From Edaphochlamys debaryana (taxonomy: Eukaryota; Chlorophyta; Chlorophyceae; Chlamydomonadales), in NCBI GenBank assembly GCA_016858145.1, contig JAEHOE010000032.1:806001-870000 (forward strand): 64,000 nucleotides of DNA. The letters run 5' to 3'. The position numbers and the translations under genes are program-made. Under the pieces are notes generated by a model. That model saw nothing but the letters and a program-made list of their open reading frames with translations, did not search any database and was not told the DNA's origin. Within the stretch, counting starts at the first letter, position 1, and each line of letters opens with the position of its first letter. Of the stretch, positions 46,121-58,480 are shown one piece after another.

Positions 46121-47593
46121 GCTTAAGGCAGCTATAGAGTCTCCCCTAGCGCAAGTAAATGGTAAGCAGCGGTGGTGTGCCCTGTCGCCACCGTCGTCGA
46201 GCGAACGCCACCTTGGTGCGTGTACGCCGTCTCCGGTCTTAAAATTGAGTACAAAGGTAGAGGTGAAGAGTTCTGTGTGTTTATGGTGTCGTTCAGCTGC
46301 TCGCGACGCGGTTGGACTGCCAGACTCCAAGCCCGTGTCCACTCGTGCTGCACCCAGAACGCGACGCGACATTACATCCGCAGCATGAAAGCACAAAGTG
46401 TCAATCGCCTTTGGGGGAATGTCCAGTGTACTGGTCGGTCCCAACCAAAACTGTCCCTGACTTGCGCTGTGCTGTGCTGCCGCACATCTTTGCATTGTAA
46501 ACAGCAAAGCAAGCAGGTTTCAACGTGTGCGTTGGGGCGGGCTGGTGGCCCATGCAGACGTCCACGCGGGGTAAGGTGAGGGTTTATGGTGGTGTCCGCA
46601 TCCCGCCCAGCCCCGTGAACCCTTGCCTGATGAACCCCCGTGTGCATCGTGAAGCGACACCTAGCGCTAGATGCAAGCCGGGGCAAGGAGCGGGGAGCGG
46701 GGAGCGGGGAGCGGGGAGCGGGGAGCGGGGAGCGGGGAGCGGGGAGCGGGGAGCGGGGAGCGGGGAGCGGGGAGCGGGGAGCGGGGAGCGGGGAGCGGGG
46801 AGCGGGGAGCGGGGAGCGGGGAGCGGGGAGCGGGGAGCGGGGAGCGGGGAGCGGGGAGCGGGGAGCGGGGAGCGGGGAGCGGGGAGCGGGGAGCGGGGAG
46901 CGGGGAGCGGGGAGCGGGGAGCGGGGAGCGGGGAGCGGGGAGCGGGGAGCGGGGAGCGGGGGTGGCGGCTGGCGGGCTTAGTGTGGGGTGGGTGGCTAGG
47001 GGACCTGGGCTCCTGGGGACGGAGCAGGGGGTGGGAGCGAGCGGGCCTCCACTGGCAGTGTGTCTTCACGGGGGGGCAGCAGGCGTGACCACTTCGCAAA
47101 CTTCGCATCAGGAGCGTGGCGATACTGCGGATGGTAAGGTCGGTGGCACACAAAGGCTGGTGCACCCTCACCGCCTCACGTCCGCGTAACAGCCAACTTT
47201 CGAAGTTCGGGAGATCGGGAGTCCCGATCCGGCGGCCAAGCAGCCAGTACAACAAGTCTGCCCGCAGAGGCTGCCAGCGCTGCCCGGCGCAGGAATGAAC
47301 CAGCCACGGGGCAGCTATACCTTACTTGACGCCCTACCGGTTACGTCAGCGACCGGCTGACCGGCAGGGCAAGCCCTAGCTAGGCACTTGCCGGGGACAA
47401 CCACCCGGACCCACCCTGCGCCCCGAGCCCGCACTGCTATGTGCTATCACCACCAGCCGGGTTGCCTGCCCTTCCCCTCGCCCCTCTCACCCTGCCAAAC
47501 GCTCAACCTCGGCTTTCCTGTCACCCCGTCCTACATGAGACTCAAGACTGCTGCGAGCCTGCGACCACTGCCTAGATGCGCAGGCCCACATCA
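46121..47593. other. Region between RLF-B1 and Sec-B1, with minisatellite
   Basis: No coding exon recognised. It is dominated by the 7-bp minisatellite at 46687-46962 and by its own low-complexity flanks. It should contain the Sec-B1 promoter. Confidence 0.45.
46687..46962 (+). repeat. Minisatellite, unit GCGGGGA (7 bp, ~39 copies)
   Basis: A nearly perfect 7-bp array of about 276 bp, with GGGG every seven bases on the plus strand. It is a strong G-quadruplex or triplex candidate, about 570 bp upstream of the Sec-B1 start codon. It is open in every frame, giving spurious Gly/Ser/Glu/Arg and Pro/Ala/Arg/Ser/Leu repeat peptides. Near-perfect identity suggests recent expansion. Confidence 0.97.
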
Positions 47594-50142
47594 CTAATCC
47601 ATCAGGCCATAACCTTCGCAGCCGTAGTCATCATCCTCCATCGCCATCTCCCAGGCCGCCGCGTCAGCCTCTGCCTGCTCGGCTTGCATCTCACGACGTT
47701 CCTGCTCGAGCTCCCGGCGCCACTCCTGCTCCCGCTTCTCTGCCCCCCGCCGCCCCGCCGTCAGCTGGTCGCCCAGATCCCCCCTGCCTCCGCCGCCCGC
47801 CGCCACTCCCGCCGCCCCAACTCCCGATCCTGCCTCCGCCGCCCCCGGGCCGCTCCGCTGCCGCACCCGGCGCCAGCGCCTGCACACGCACAGCGCCGCC
47901 ACCAGGTCCCGGCCCTCCAGCGGCGCCAGGCAGTGCTCCAGGAGCTCGTCCAGCAGCTGCACGTGTGTACGGCATCATGGGAAGCGGTACGACAGGATTC
48001 GATTGACAGCGTATGAAAGGATACGGCCGCAGATTACAGACGCACAGGAGCTAGTGCACCTTGACTCTCCACCTGCTGTGCTAGGGACAGCACACAGTCA
48101 TGCTGCTTGCCCCGCCGTACACTGACTAATGCCTCACCTGACTCATCGGCGCTGGCCGCTGTGCCGCCATGCGCCCCACTTGGGGACCATCCGCCCATCC
48201 GCTCGCCCACAGCTGCTCAAAGGCGGGCGATGGCGCGTAGCCGGGCAGGCCGGAGCCGTCCCGCGAAGGCCGCAGAGCGAGCAGCAGCAGCCTCAGAACA
48301 TGTACAGCACTTCCGCCACCAACGTACACGTCAAACTGCACGTCTGCCAGGTATGGAGAGAGCGGCAGAACGGCTTCCGGCTGACCCCGGCCATTATTGA
48401 TCCACAGGGTAGCGGCGAAGGCGACGGCCGCCATGAAGGCCGGGCGGCTGAAGAGGGCCGAGGCCGAGGGGGCTGCGCTTGGATGCGGCAAGGCATCAGT
48501 CATCCTGCTGGCCCGCGCCTGAAGCAGCAGCGCGCCTGCCGCGGCGAAGACGTCTTGACCACGAACTGCCCCGGTGCCCAGGTGGGACCCTTCTGCCTCG
48601 CCGCCAGCCCCGCCCGCCGCTCCGCCGGCGCCTCGACCAGCGATCGACGCCCTTTCGGAAGCGGCAGAGGCCCGGCCAATGGAGATCGCACCGCTGTCGT
48701 CCATCTGCTCCTCTGCCGCCCAGACCGCTGTCGCCAGCTGAGACTCCAGACCGGCGAGCTGCGTCAGCACGCCCCCGTCCCTAGCTGCCGCCAGCGCCTC
48801 CGCTGCCTCGTGCCGCACGGCCGTCCAGGCCCCCTCCCAGGCGTCCAGCTGAGAGCTCAGTTCGGTGCGAAGGTGCGGCGGGAGGCCGTCGGCGAGGCCC
48901 GTCCGGGACGCCCCGCCGAAGCAGAGCCGGTCCCACACGGCGAGGGGGTGCAGCATGTGTGCGGCGTACGACACACTGCTGTACGACAGGGCCAGGGACA
49001 CGCATCCAATGGTGTTGTCCTGCCGTGACGAGCTGGTTCCCTTGCCGGAGCTGCTGTGAACCGGCTCCATGAGCCAGCCCTTGTAGCGGAGGCTGGGCTG
49101 GGGCGGCGCCGGCTGGGGCGGGCATGCGGGCGAGGTTCTTCAGCAGGTGGGCGGGGCCGCGGGGCCTCAGGCTCTCAGACCGGGGCCCACGCAAGCCCGG
49201 GGCCCGGTGCCGCCGCCACCACTGCCACCGCGACTGCAGGCCCGGCAGCCGGTCCTTGAGCTCCTCCGTGGGGCCAACAAAGTACGGCACAGCACACGTG
49301 AGGCCGAGGGCCGCAGCGAGCGCCGGTAGCAGTTGTGGCGCCAAGACGTGGCCGTTGGGCTGCACGGCGGCCGCTAGTACGACGCCCTCGAAGGCGTACG
49401 GCACCGTACGGAGGCCGGTGCCGTACACCGCGCGCAGCTCGTACGTGCAGCCGGGCAGGAAGGCCCCCACGTTGGCGTTCCGCCGCAGCCACAGCGCCAC
49501 CCCGAGCGCCTGAGGGCCAGCAGTAAAAGTCGAGGGTTGCTAATGCCACAGGCTGAGCGACGGCAACCACAGCCTCAACGATAGCAGCACAAGAGCAGAA
49601 GAAGACAGGACCTAAAGCATGCGACTAAAGATAGCCACCAGCCCCGCCGCCCCAACCCCGCCCGTCACCTCACCTCTGGCGCGACCAGGTCGTCGCCGGC
49701 CGTGGTTACCAGCTCTCCCGCCCACACGAAGGCCACCACCGGCCATCCGTCCACCAGTCCGGCCGCCACGGAGCACGGCACCACCTCCTCAGAGTCGGCT
49801 TCACCACCGGTTCCTATGCAATGCCCGGCCCCGGTACCGGCCCCGGCCCCGGCCGGAGCCCGAGCGGGGCCGGTGCACTCCCGGACCTCGTTCTCAGACA
49901 GACTGTCGTATAACATGCCGTACTGAGCCTTGCGCGCCTCCCTCTCCCTCTTCCGCTCCTCCCTCCTGGCATGGGCCATGTGCTCGGCGGCATCCATCCG
50001 TGACACGTCATCGCTGCCGTACCGCCAGGTATGGCGCTCTGAGCTCTCCGCGTCCGAATCCAGATCGGACTCAAAGTGGGCGTACGGCCGGCCCTCATCG
50101 TCCGGCAGGAGCGAGGGCCGGATGTCGGGCAGGCTCTTGCGA
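47594..50142 (-). pseudogene. RLF-B1: 5'-truncated, frameshifted RNA-ligase-1-like / F-box gene
   Basis: Readable exons run from the breakpoint at 50142 (FRKSLPDIRPSLLPDDEG) through YDSLSENEVREC and LVDGWPVVAFVWAGEL. The next exon begins near 49522 (ALGVALWLRRNANVGAFLPG, CTYELRAVYGTGLRTVPYAF), later HMLHPLAVWDRLCFGG, and the last exon (47955-47594) carries the F-box LLDELLEHCLAPLEGRDLVA and an acidic end. The tandem-duplication junction removes everything 5' of FRKSLP. A 43-bp length difference from RLF-A near 49140 shifts the frame before the KGWLM motif. The divergence from RLF-A shows which residues are kept: TYELRAVY, the F-box and the motif-I-position LVDG are the same in both. Confidence 0.78.
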
Positions 50143-51407
50143 AAGCTCTGCTATACTTTTTCAGCACTTTTGTAGCCTTTAAGGGCTTGCGGCATACGCA
50201 GGCTTGCTGACAGTGCATGTATGGTCCGGATGTCACTCAAGGACTTCCTGTGGCCTTGGCTCTGGTCCTCGGTCACCCTAGACAATTTTGCCTATCTTAC
50301 CCACGTCTTGCTGAGGACTTTTCTTCGAGCTTTTCTGCGTATTCTTTGGGCCACTGCAAGTGTGGCAGACCGTACATAGTCTCGCCTCTTTGAGGGGCAA
50401 CCCGCAGTGATGTGGGTCAGTGTGGACTGATACGGTACCTCTACCCCTATTGCCTGATTGATCTCTTCCTTCACCCAACTCCCGCCACTTTCCCCCACCT
50501 TGAAACCCCGTCTTCCTGCCTTTCCTCATTCTTATGGGCTGGTCTTGTCCGCTTGGAGCCGAGCAGAGGGCGCGTGAGCCCTTTGCCTCGTGTTGACGTG
50601 CTAGGGGGGGAACCCCGACATCCCGTGCGTGGGCGGGGGACGGAGGGGGACTCCGGCTGCACTCCAGACACTGTTGATCAATCAAACGCTCTGAGCATCT
50701 TCGCTGCCCAGTGCAGCCCTACATACAGCCCTTGTGCGGGTCAATAGCTTTTCCGTCATTCCTCTGCCGCAGCTGTGCCGCCGCCGGCGTCGCTGTCCAT
50801 CCCTGACCGATCTCGCCCTCCCCTCTGGGGCTACCAGGGGGGTAACCGCCACTGCGACCGGTGGCGGCGGGACCGGCGGCGACAGCCGGACAGCGGGACC
50901 GGCGGCGGGATGGTGACGACAAACTGGCCTCCTCTTCCTCCTCCCCTTTGGCCTCTCCAGCACCGTCCGGGGCATCGGTCAGCGCGCCCCAGCAGTAGCT
51001 AGGTGCTTGGCCCCTGTCCTCCTTCGCTCGAGAGAAACAGCCTCAGGCAACTCGCCGCCATGATGACCGGCGTCGCGGCCCCTAACCGATCGTCGAACGC
51101 CCTCCAAGTGGCTACAGCCACTTCCAGCGGCGTGTGTGTCCCCACTGGGACCGGCGGCAGCGGGACCGGCGGCGAGATGGTTAATACTGGCCTCCTCTTG
51201 CTTCGTCCTCCTCTTTGGCCTCTCCATCACTTCATGTTTTGATTGTTGAGGGTCCCTGCTGAGTGATCAGCCCGACAGGCGGCATGTGGCTAGAGAAGGC
51301 TGATGGATGAGCTCCGGGCTTAACGACCCGGAGTGGCCGGTAACCGCCGGCGGCGCCAGCGGGCGGGCCGGGCCGGGCCGGCGCTCTGTGCAGTCACGTA
51401 GCTCATT
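50143..51407. other. Unit-2 copy of the Sec-A 3' flank
   Basis: Same sequence as 33138-34402 at offset 17,005 with very few differences. No gene recognised. Confidence 0.5.
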
Positions 51408-53427
51408 ACTGACTCCAAGAGCATTCTTTGCCCGTCAAGGGAACTGGTTCGTAGGTTGACACTGCGTGGACGGGAGAGAGTGCGTGGGAAAGGAGATACA
51501 GAGTAAGGGTGAGGTGGGGGCCCACCCCTCAAGGAGCCACCGCGCATGAAGCGGCTTACCTGACGGTGTGGAGATGTCGTCGGTATGGAAACCGTACACC
51601 TTGAACTTTGCGCTGCCGTACAGTTTGTACAAGCGGCCGGTGCTTGGAGCGTGCAGCACAATTCCATCGGCGTTGAGGCCGGTTTCTGCGCTCAGGCCTG
51701 CACCAGCAGGTGAGGGGGTGGGCGGGAACGGTGAAGAGCTGGGGTGGTGAAGAGTGCCTTTCACTTAGCTGGAAGCATTTGGCTTGCGCCACACGGGGTA
51801 TCACTCCGCGCTCCGTCCTCGCGCCGCGGCTAGCCTGACACAATCAGGCTTTACGCACAGATACGATGCTCTGCGCGTGATGCCAAGGCACCTGAACCCC
51901 GCCGCTCACCCAGAGGGTAGTCCTTGTGTAGGGTCAGGGGCACCGCCCTGTGCGGCGAGTGCAAGTGTGAGAGTGTGCAAGTGTGCATCCAATATCATGT
52001 CCAGGCATGACGCCTCGCTCGAGCCCTGATCCAGAGCCAGATAGCCGCCAGGCGAGCCTCAACTCACGTGTCGTACTTCCCCGCATGAGACTTGACGAAG
52101 GTGCCGTACAGAGTTGCCGTACACGTCAAGTCAGAAGCGTGACCTGCTTGCAGGTGTGTAACCGAAGCGCGCTCCCTTGGTGATTGGCTGCTGGATGTCC
52201 CACGGCTATGCACGCATGGCAGCCCCAAACCGGAAGTTCGGAACTATGAAGCAAGCCCAAACCCACTCACAGCTACGGAGGAGTGTCAAGGAGAAACCTG
52301 CACGCGCATAAGCATGGGGTAACACAGGAGTGAGATAGGCACCATGCAAGGAGGTAGCGGGGGGGGGGCGGCCGGGCGGGGCGCAGGGGCCTTGGGTGCG
52401 TGCTCCGCGCACCGCAGTGAGTACCGCCTGTGATATCTAATCTGTCAGCGCTTTGCCCTAGGAGCAGCCCACTCGATGCACACGTTCATGAGCACTGCGC
52501 AGCTGCCCCTCCCGCCCAGGCTTCTTCTCTGCGCACCCACTCAGCGCTGCCGCCGCTGCGTGCATGCCCCACTCGGCCCCCCCACGCAGGCCCCTGCTGG
52601 TTTCACATCACCTTCCTCCCACCCCGCCCTCTAGGCCCCCGCCCCGCCCAATGCCGAACGCCCTTTCCTTTGACGCTCTGATGTGTCTGACCCGGTCAGT
52701 TTCCCCGTCCTGCCCAGCCGCCCCCCCCTCGGCCCCTCCCCTTCCCTGACTGACCGTAGACAGGCCCGTCACCGCCTGTAATGCTGTCGTCTGTCGTCAG
52801 GTGGAAAGCCAGATTGCAGGTGAGGCGAGCCGCATTCGCGCCGCCTACGGGGGCCGAGACCACGTGGTGGGGCTGCTGCTGCCCCCGCAGGTGGCGCCGG
52901 GACGTTGCCGGGTGGCCCTCGGAGGCATGCGCGTGCCCCTGCGCGTGCCGCCGCCCGGAGGCGAGCTCGGCAGCTGTCGCGCTCAACCTGAGACAGGAAA
53001 CGCACGTGTAGCATAGTGTCGGGGTATGCAGTAGAAGGGCGGGGTCGCGCGACCCGCCGGCGTCGAATGGCCCAGCGGTAGGCCCGGCGGTAGGCGGTAG
53101 GCAAAAGCAGCGAGGGAGGCCTGCCTCCGCAATAAACTCCATGCAAGATCAATCCCATGGAATATCGTGCACACTGGCTTGTGTGCAAAGGCGAGCGAGG
53201 TAGGGCTTGCGCGCCCGTTCGTTCCGCACATTGACGACCGCCTGGACCTCAGCAGCACGCAGCAGGCAGCCGGGCGCATTCTCCTTTACTCACTTTCTTG
53301 AGTTGCAGGCCACAGAGCTGCTCTCGCAGGCTGTGCCGGCGAACGCTGCGGTGGGCCCTCCGAAGGAAATGGCTACGATGACAAGGACAGCCGCGTCAAA
53401 GACGCCCTTTATGTACAAGGCAGTCAT
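51408..53427 (-). CDS. Small secreted protein, Sec-A2
   Basis: Unit-2 twin of Sec-A1 with the same six exons (53427 down to the TAA at 51408) and no frame break. It keeps Tyr in LTCTATLYGTFVKSHAGK, which the diverged Sec-B also has, so the Ser in Sec-A1 is the derived state. The signal peptide (YIKGVFDAAVLVIVAIS) and all splice sites are as in Sec-A1. Confidence 0.72.
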
Positions 53428-54667
53428 AGATATAGGTCTTCCTTCGAGCAATAGGGGCACAGGTAGTATAGGTGTCGCGGCGACGAGCGGCCGAACGCAA
53501 CCTTGGTGCTTGCACGCCGTCTCCGGTCTTTGGTTTGGCACAAGGATGGTACAAAGAGTTCTGTATGTAATTTACGTTACTTGCAGCTGCTCTTGCTCGC
53601 AATCCTGGTTGACCTGTCTGACTTCGAGTCTGTCCACTCGTGCTGCACCCAGAATGCTCCCAGCAGCTTGCAGGTTGCTGCTTTATTATAAGTAGCTTAA
53701 CGCGGCAAATGGATCCCGGTGACTACAGTTCGGCCCCAACCAACATCGATCCTGACTTGGTTGAAGGGCAGGTTAGGCAGCTGCCCTGCGCTGCGTCCCC
53801 GCACATCGCGGCATATGCATGGCAATCAGCAAGTCGAGGAAGGGGTAGAACGGGGAACGGGTTGTGTGCCGGGGTAGGTGATGAGGGTTTAATGGTGGAC
53901 GGACATCCTGTGGGGGACCCCGGCTGCCGAGACGCTGATGTATCCACTGAGCATGTTCTTCGGCGCCCACGTACATGTATGGTACAGCCTGTGTACAGCT
54001 CGGCAGTTCTGCTCAAATCCAGCTCTCACTAGGCTTACGTAGCCAAACGAGCCACGGAGACAGCACCAACGTAAGTACTTGAAACAGGCGAGAATACCGG
54101 TACCGCCAAAGGACATGAACACGCACACAACACCACGTGCCGTGCCGTGCATGCACGCATGGGGACCGCTCCCTGGGAGCGTAGGAAACGATCGAGCAGG
54201 GGTTGGGGTCCTTAAGGATACGGGGCGACAGGGAGTCCCTGTTCCCAGACGCTGTGCATTAGTGCATACCTCGCCATTGTCACCAACCTCAGTTTGCATG
54301 GGGCTGGGGCGGGGTGCAATGCAGATTGCTCAAAGTCACTACTGCATCGTCACCATATCAACGGGACGCACTCTCCGCCTCCTCCCAACCTAGGCACTCC
54401 GCATCAGCTACTGGCCGGTACTGCCCCGCCCAACGCCGCAATGCCTGCATGCCCACCGCGGGTACCCAACACGACACTGTTAAGCTACCGGCAGTGCCCA
54501 CCCTCGCTCCGAGCACCTTCCCCGCTGCCCTTTGGTGCTCCTCTTCCCGACGGCCGCCCCAAGCACTGCCGTGCATGCAGCCGTCACGCTTGCTGCCCGC
54601 CGCACACCCCTAGAAACCGCTGCCTTCCCAGGTAGAGCCCATGCGCACAACTAACCCCAATGCATGA
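53428..54667. other. Region between RLF-A2 and Sec-A2
   Basis: Unit-2 copy of 36424-37665, nearly identical. No gene recognised. Presumed RLF 3' UTR and Sec promoter. Confidence 0.45.
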
Positions 54668-57600
54668 TCAGAATCCTCCATAGTAATCGTCGAAGTCATA
54701 ATCGTCCTCCATCTCCATTTCGTAGGCGGCGGCCATGTCATCGTCCGCAATGGCCTGCTCGCGGTTCTCCCTGCAGCAGTCGCGCCATTCCTCCTCCCGC
54801 CTCTCCGCCTCCAGCCGCCCGGCCTGCAACCGACGGGCCAGCGACCTGCCCCCACCGCCGCCGGCCCCTGCCGCCGCTCCCGCGGCGGCCGCCGCCCCCG
54901 GGCCGCTCCGCTGCAGCACCCGGCGCCAGCGCCTGCACACGCACAGCGCCGCCACCAGGTCCCGGCCCTCCAGCGGCGCCAGGCAGCGCTCCAGAAGCTC
55001 GTCCAGCAGCTGCACGTGGGTACGGCAGCATGGGAAGCGGTACGATGGTTAGTGGGACATTCACGGCAGGGTGCGTTCGCGGCGGACCACAGCGGCACAG
55101 CAGGAACTGGTGCATCTGGACTCACCAGCTTAGTTTCCTACCCACACCCTATGGCCCCAGCCAAGTGGCGCTGTGTTCGGGACAGCACACAGTCATGCTG
55201 CTTGCCCTGCCATCTCGCCGTACACTGACTAATGCCTCACCTGACTCATCGGCGCCGGCGGCTGTGCCGCCATGCGCCCTACCTCGGGACCGCCCGCCCA
55301 TCCACTCGCCCACAGCTGCTCAAAGGCGGGCGAGGGCGCGTAGCCGGGCAGGCCGGAGCCATCCCACGCTGGCCGCAGCGCGAGCAGCAGCTGCTGGTGA
55401 ATCTTTGCCTCGCTCACGTGCCGGGTCCGTTCGCCGCGGTAGAGCGACGGCGGCAGCACGGCTGCGAGTTCGCCTTGCGGCCGGGCATTCCAACGGGAAG
55501 CGGCACAGGCGAGTGCAGCCAGGAAGGCCGGGTGGGTTTCGTGGGCTGACGCCGCGTGCGCCTCTCCACCCCCAGCGGCCCGCGCCTGCCGCAGCAGCTC
55601 CCCAGCCCTTGCAACGGGGCACTGGCTGCGCCCGGCTCCTGCTCCTGCACCTGCGCCACCGGCCTCTCCGGCCCCCGCGGGGATTGCGGGCAGAGGGCCG
55701 GCGCCGGCGGAGGCTGGAAGCCCCGCCGCACCTGCTGGTGCTTGGGAGGAGGTCCCGCCGGACCCGCTTCCAGCCGCTTCCCCACGAGGGCTCCCCGCTT
55801 GCCCAGCTGCTGCGCTGGCGGCACCCGCAGGTGCTCCTCCCGGTGCCACGCCTCCAGCCTCTGCTGCCTGCTCCTCTGCCGCCCAGACCGCTGTCGCCAG
55901 CTGAGACGACAGTCCGGCGAGCTGCGTCAGCACGCCCCCGTCCCTGGCTGCCGCCAGCGCCTCCGCCGCCTCGTGCCGCACGGCCGTCCAGGCCCCCTCC
56001 CAGGCGTCCAGCTGAGAGCTCAGCTCGGTGCGAAGGTGCGGCGGGAGGCCGTCCGCGAGGCCCGTCCGGGACGCCCCGCCGAAGCAGAGCCGGTCCCACA
56101 CGGCGAGGGGGTGCAGCATGTGTGCGGCGTACGACACGCTGCTGCACGACAGGGCCAGAAGAATGAACCTAACGGTGTCGTCCTGCTGTGAAGAGCTGGC
56201 TCCCTTGCCGGACTTGGTGTGAAATGTCTCCATGAGCCAGCCCTTGTAGCGGAGGCTGGGCTGGGGCGGCGCCGGCTGGGGCGGGCAAACGGCCTCCGAT
56301 CGGGGCCCGCGCAGCCCCGGGGGTCGGTGCCGTACCCACCAGTACGACATCTCCTCCTGGCCCGGCAGCCGGCCTCGGAAATCCTTCGAAGGGCCGACGA
56401 AGTACGGCACCGCGCCCGTGAGGCCGAGCCGCGCAGCGAGCATCGGAAGTGCTGCAGGCGGCAGTACGGAGCCGCAGGGTTTCACGGCAGCAGCGAGTAC
56501 GACACCCTCGAAGGCGTACGGCACCACGCGGGGTGCGCTGTCGTACACCGCTCGCAGCTCGTAGGTCCAGTGGGGCTGGAAGGCCGTCAGGTCTGCGTGG
56601 CGTTCCAACCAGTCCGCGGCCCAGAGCGCCTGCGCAGTAACGTAGTTTGGGGCCAGTGTGCAGTAAGATGGGTGCAGGCGCAGGGCGAAAGACCCGGACC
56701 GGACACTTGGCAGAGGCCGGGAGCAGCGCCCTGGCTCCATCCCATGTGGGTCAACGTCAGCGGACTTAAACACCAAGTCCAAAGCGATCTTGGCGCGCCG
56801 AAGCCTTGCCCCTTCCCCCGCCCCCTCACCTCTGGTGCGTCGAGATCCCCCTCCGCTGAGACAAACAGCTCTCCCTTCCACAAGAACGCCATCACCGGCC
56901 ATCCGTCCACCAGTCCAGCCGCCACGGAGCACGGCTCCGCCTCCACGACGTCCTTACGTGTCGCGGCCTTTTTCTTGGGCTGGACACGCGCCGAGCCTGC
57001 TCCGTCCTGGTTTCCGGCCTGTTCCGCGCACTCCCTCGCCTCGTCCTCAGACAGGCTGTCGTACAATCTCAACCGCCTCTCCTTGCGCTCGCTGCGACGC
57101 TCCTCCATCTCCTCCCACTTTTCATGGTCCTCGTGCTCTTGCGAGTCCATCTGGCTCAGCTGCCGGTGGGAGGGTTCCCGGGCTGACTCGCTGAGGTCAG
57201 AGTCAGAATCGGGAGTGGAGTTGAAGAGCGCACAGGGCTGGGCCTCGTCATCGGGGAGGAGGGAGGCGCGGATGACGGGGAGGCTCCGGCGGAATCGGGG
57301 CGCCTGTGAGGGCGAAGCACCAACACAGCGTCTCTCACGCCACGCCCCAACAACAGCACGTGCGTGCTACTTGAGCAAGAGCGCCCTGGAGCGTTGGACA
57401 GTGGGGGACTGGCGATCGCATGTGCGGTACCAACTGCACCGCACCTGGTGCCTCCAGCGCGCCCGCAAGGAGTCTTGGTCGGTGCTTGCCTCCGCCTGGC
57501 ACGACAGCTCGTCCCCCTCCGCCTCCGCCTCGCGGGGCTCCAGCCAGGCCACCGCCACCAGGGTCTTGGAGGCGGGGTGGAGCACCACGTGTTCTTTGGG

Positions 57601-58480
57601 GAGCAGAGCAGACGCCCCTTCGCACCTGCATATGCCAAAGAATAGATGACGACATGGGTATTCACTAAACGTGTGTTGTTGCCGAAAGAGGCAGTTGGCA
57701 CGGCGTGTCGTTGCTCAAAACCCACACGGGATCCCCCGAGCCGCCCAAGTCTCACCAGGTGTAGCACCGCAGCCCCCCCGACCACCGCGCTCGCTCCACT
57801 GCTCCTGCCGCCACCTCCGCATCCAGCGCCCGCGAGAGGTGCTTGTAGCGCATGGCCGCAGCCTGGCTGTGCGGCGTCCAGCCCCGGCCCAGGAGCTTGA
57901 CCAACGCTGCCACTGCCTCGGCCGGCATCCTGGGAGCCGAATCTCCTTGAGCGACGCCCCCCGCCTGAACCCCGCTGCTGCCACCAGCACCAGCACCACC
58001 GCTACCGCCTCCGAGGGCTGCGACATCTGAGGGAATGACGGTGGCGGCGGAGGCCGAGGCCTCGCCACCCTGCTGTGGTGAGCGGCGGAGCATCCAGCGC
58101 TCGACGGTGACCGGCTGACCGCTGATGATTCTTGACGCCACGTCCTGGGCACACCGGACTGCGCCCTCCAGGCTCGCTGCATCGGAGAAGCGCCCCAGCC
58201 GCTTGTAGCGGGTCGCCTGCGATGAGTACTCCCTGTACGGGTCCCCGCCGTAGCGCCCGTGTTTGAACGCCACCGCCATGGCTACCCACGTGCTGGGCCG
58301 GGCCGGTACGCCGTACGGCAGGTCCCACCGTACGGCGACAGGCTGGTACGTCGCCGGATCCTGAGCAGCCCGCGTTGGGTCCCTGCGGGTGGCAAGGTAG
58401 GGCGGTAAACGGTCAGCAACCCGGCCGAGAAGCGAAGATCGCCCGACCACAAGGATGATGCGAGAGCAGGACAGCTGCAT
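54668..58480 (-). CDS. RLF-A2: T4-RNA-ligase-1-like pseudo-enzyme with C-terminal F-box
   Basis: Five exons with consistent phases, 1036 aa if the ATG at 58480 is used: 58480-57756, 57625-57445, 57303-56830, 56629-55241, 55009-54668. The central region follows the Rnl1-type order. LVDGWPVMAFLWKGELFVSA lies at 433-452 (family KxDGSL), followed by EGDLDAPE|ALWAADWLERH. TYELRAVYDSAPRVVPYAF (482-500) matches the T-x-FE-x5-N-R-V-V-x-Y block. KGWLME (589-594) stands where EGxV is expected. SYAAHMLHPLAVWDRL (626-641) matches the YxxLHxxL-x-W end. The ligase lysine, the motif IV Glu and the motif V KxK are replaced by Leu, Lys and Ser. The C-terminus is an F-box (924-956: LLDELLERCLAPLEGRDLVA, ALCVCRRWRRVLQ) plus an acidic tail. 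I infer an SCF adaptor that binds RNA or protein through a dead ligase fold. It may be the 3' half of one transcript with NTL. Confidence 0.68.

Larger units (their letters stand above)
33138..50142. repeat. Segmental tandem duplication, unit 1 (17,005 bp)
   Basis: From AAGCTCTGCTATAC at 33138 the sequence recurs from 50143 with an offset of 17,005 bp, drifting to about 16,998 by 39030 through small indels. After about 39475 the offset becomes 18,573 because unit 1 lacks about 1.57 kb. Matching blocks appear nearly identical. The junction at 50142/50143 falls within a coding exon of RLF-B. Content: Sec-A1, RLF-A1 (broken), NTL-A1, Sec-B1 and RLF-B1 (broken), all on the minus strand. Confidence 0.95.

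Noticed and set aside
46584..47255. 223-codon Pro/Ala/Arg/Ser/Leu repeat protein and the Gly/Ser/Glu/Arg frames opposite
   Set aside because: They are translations of the 7-bp minisatellite; every frame is open.
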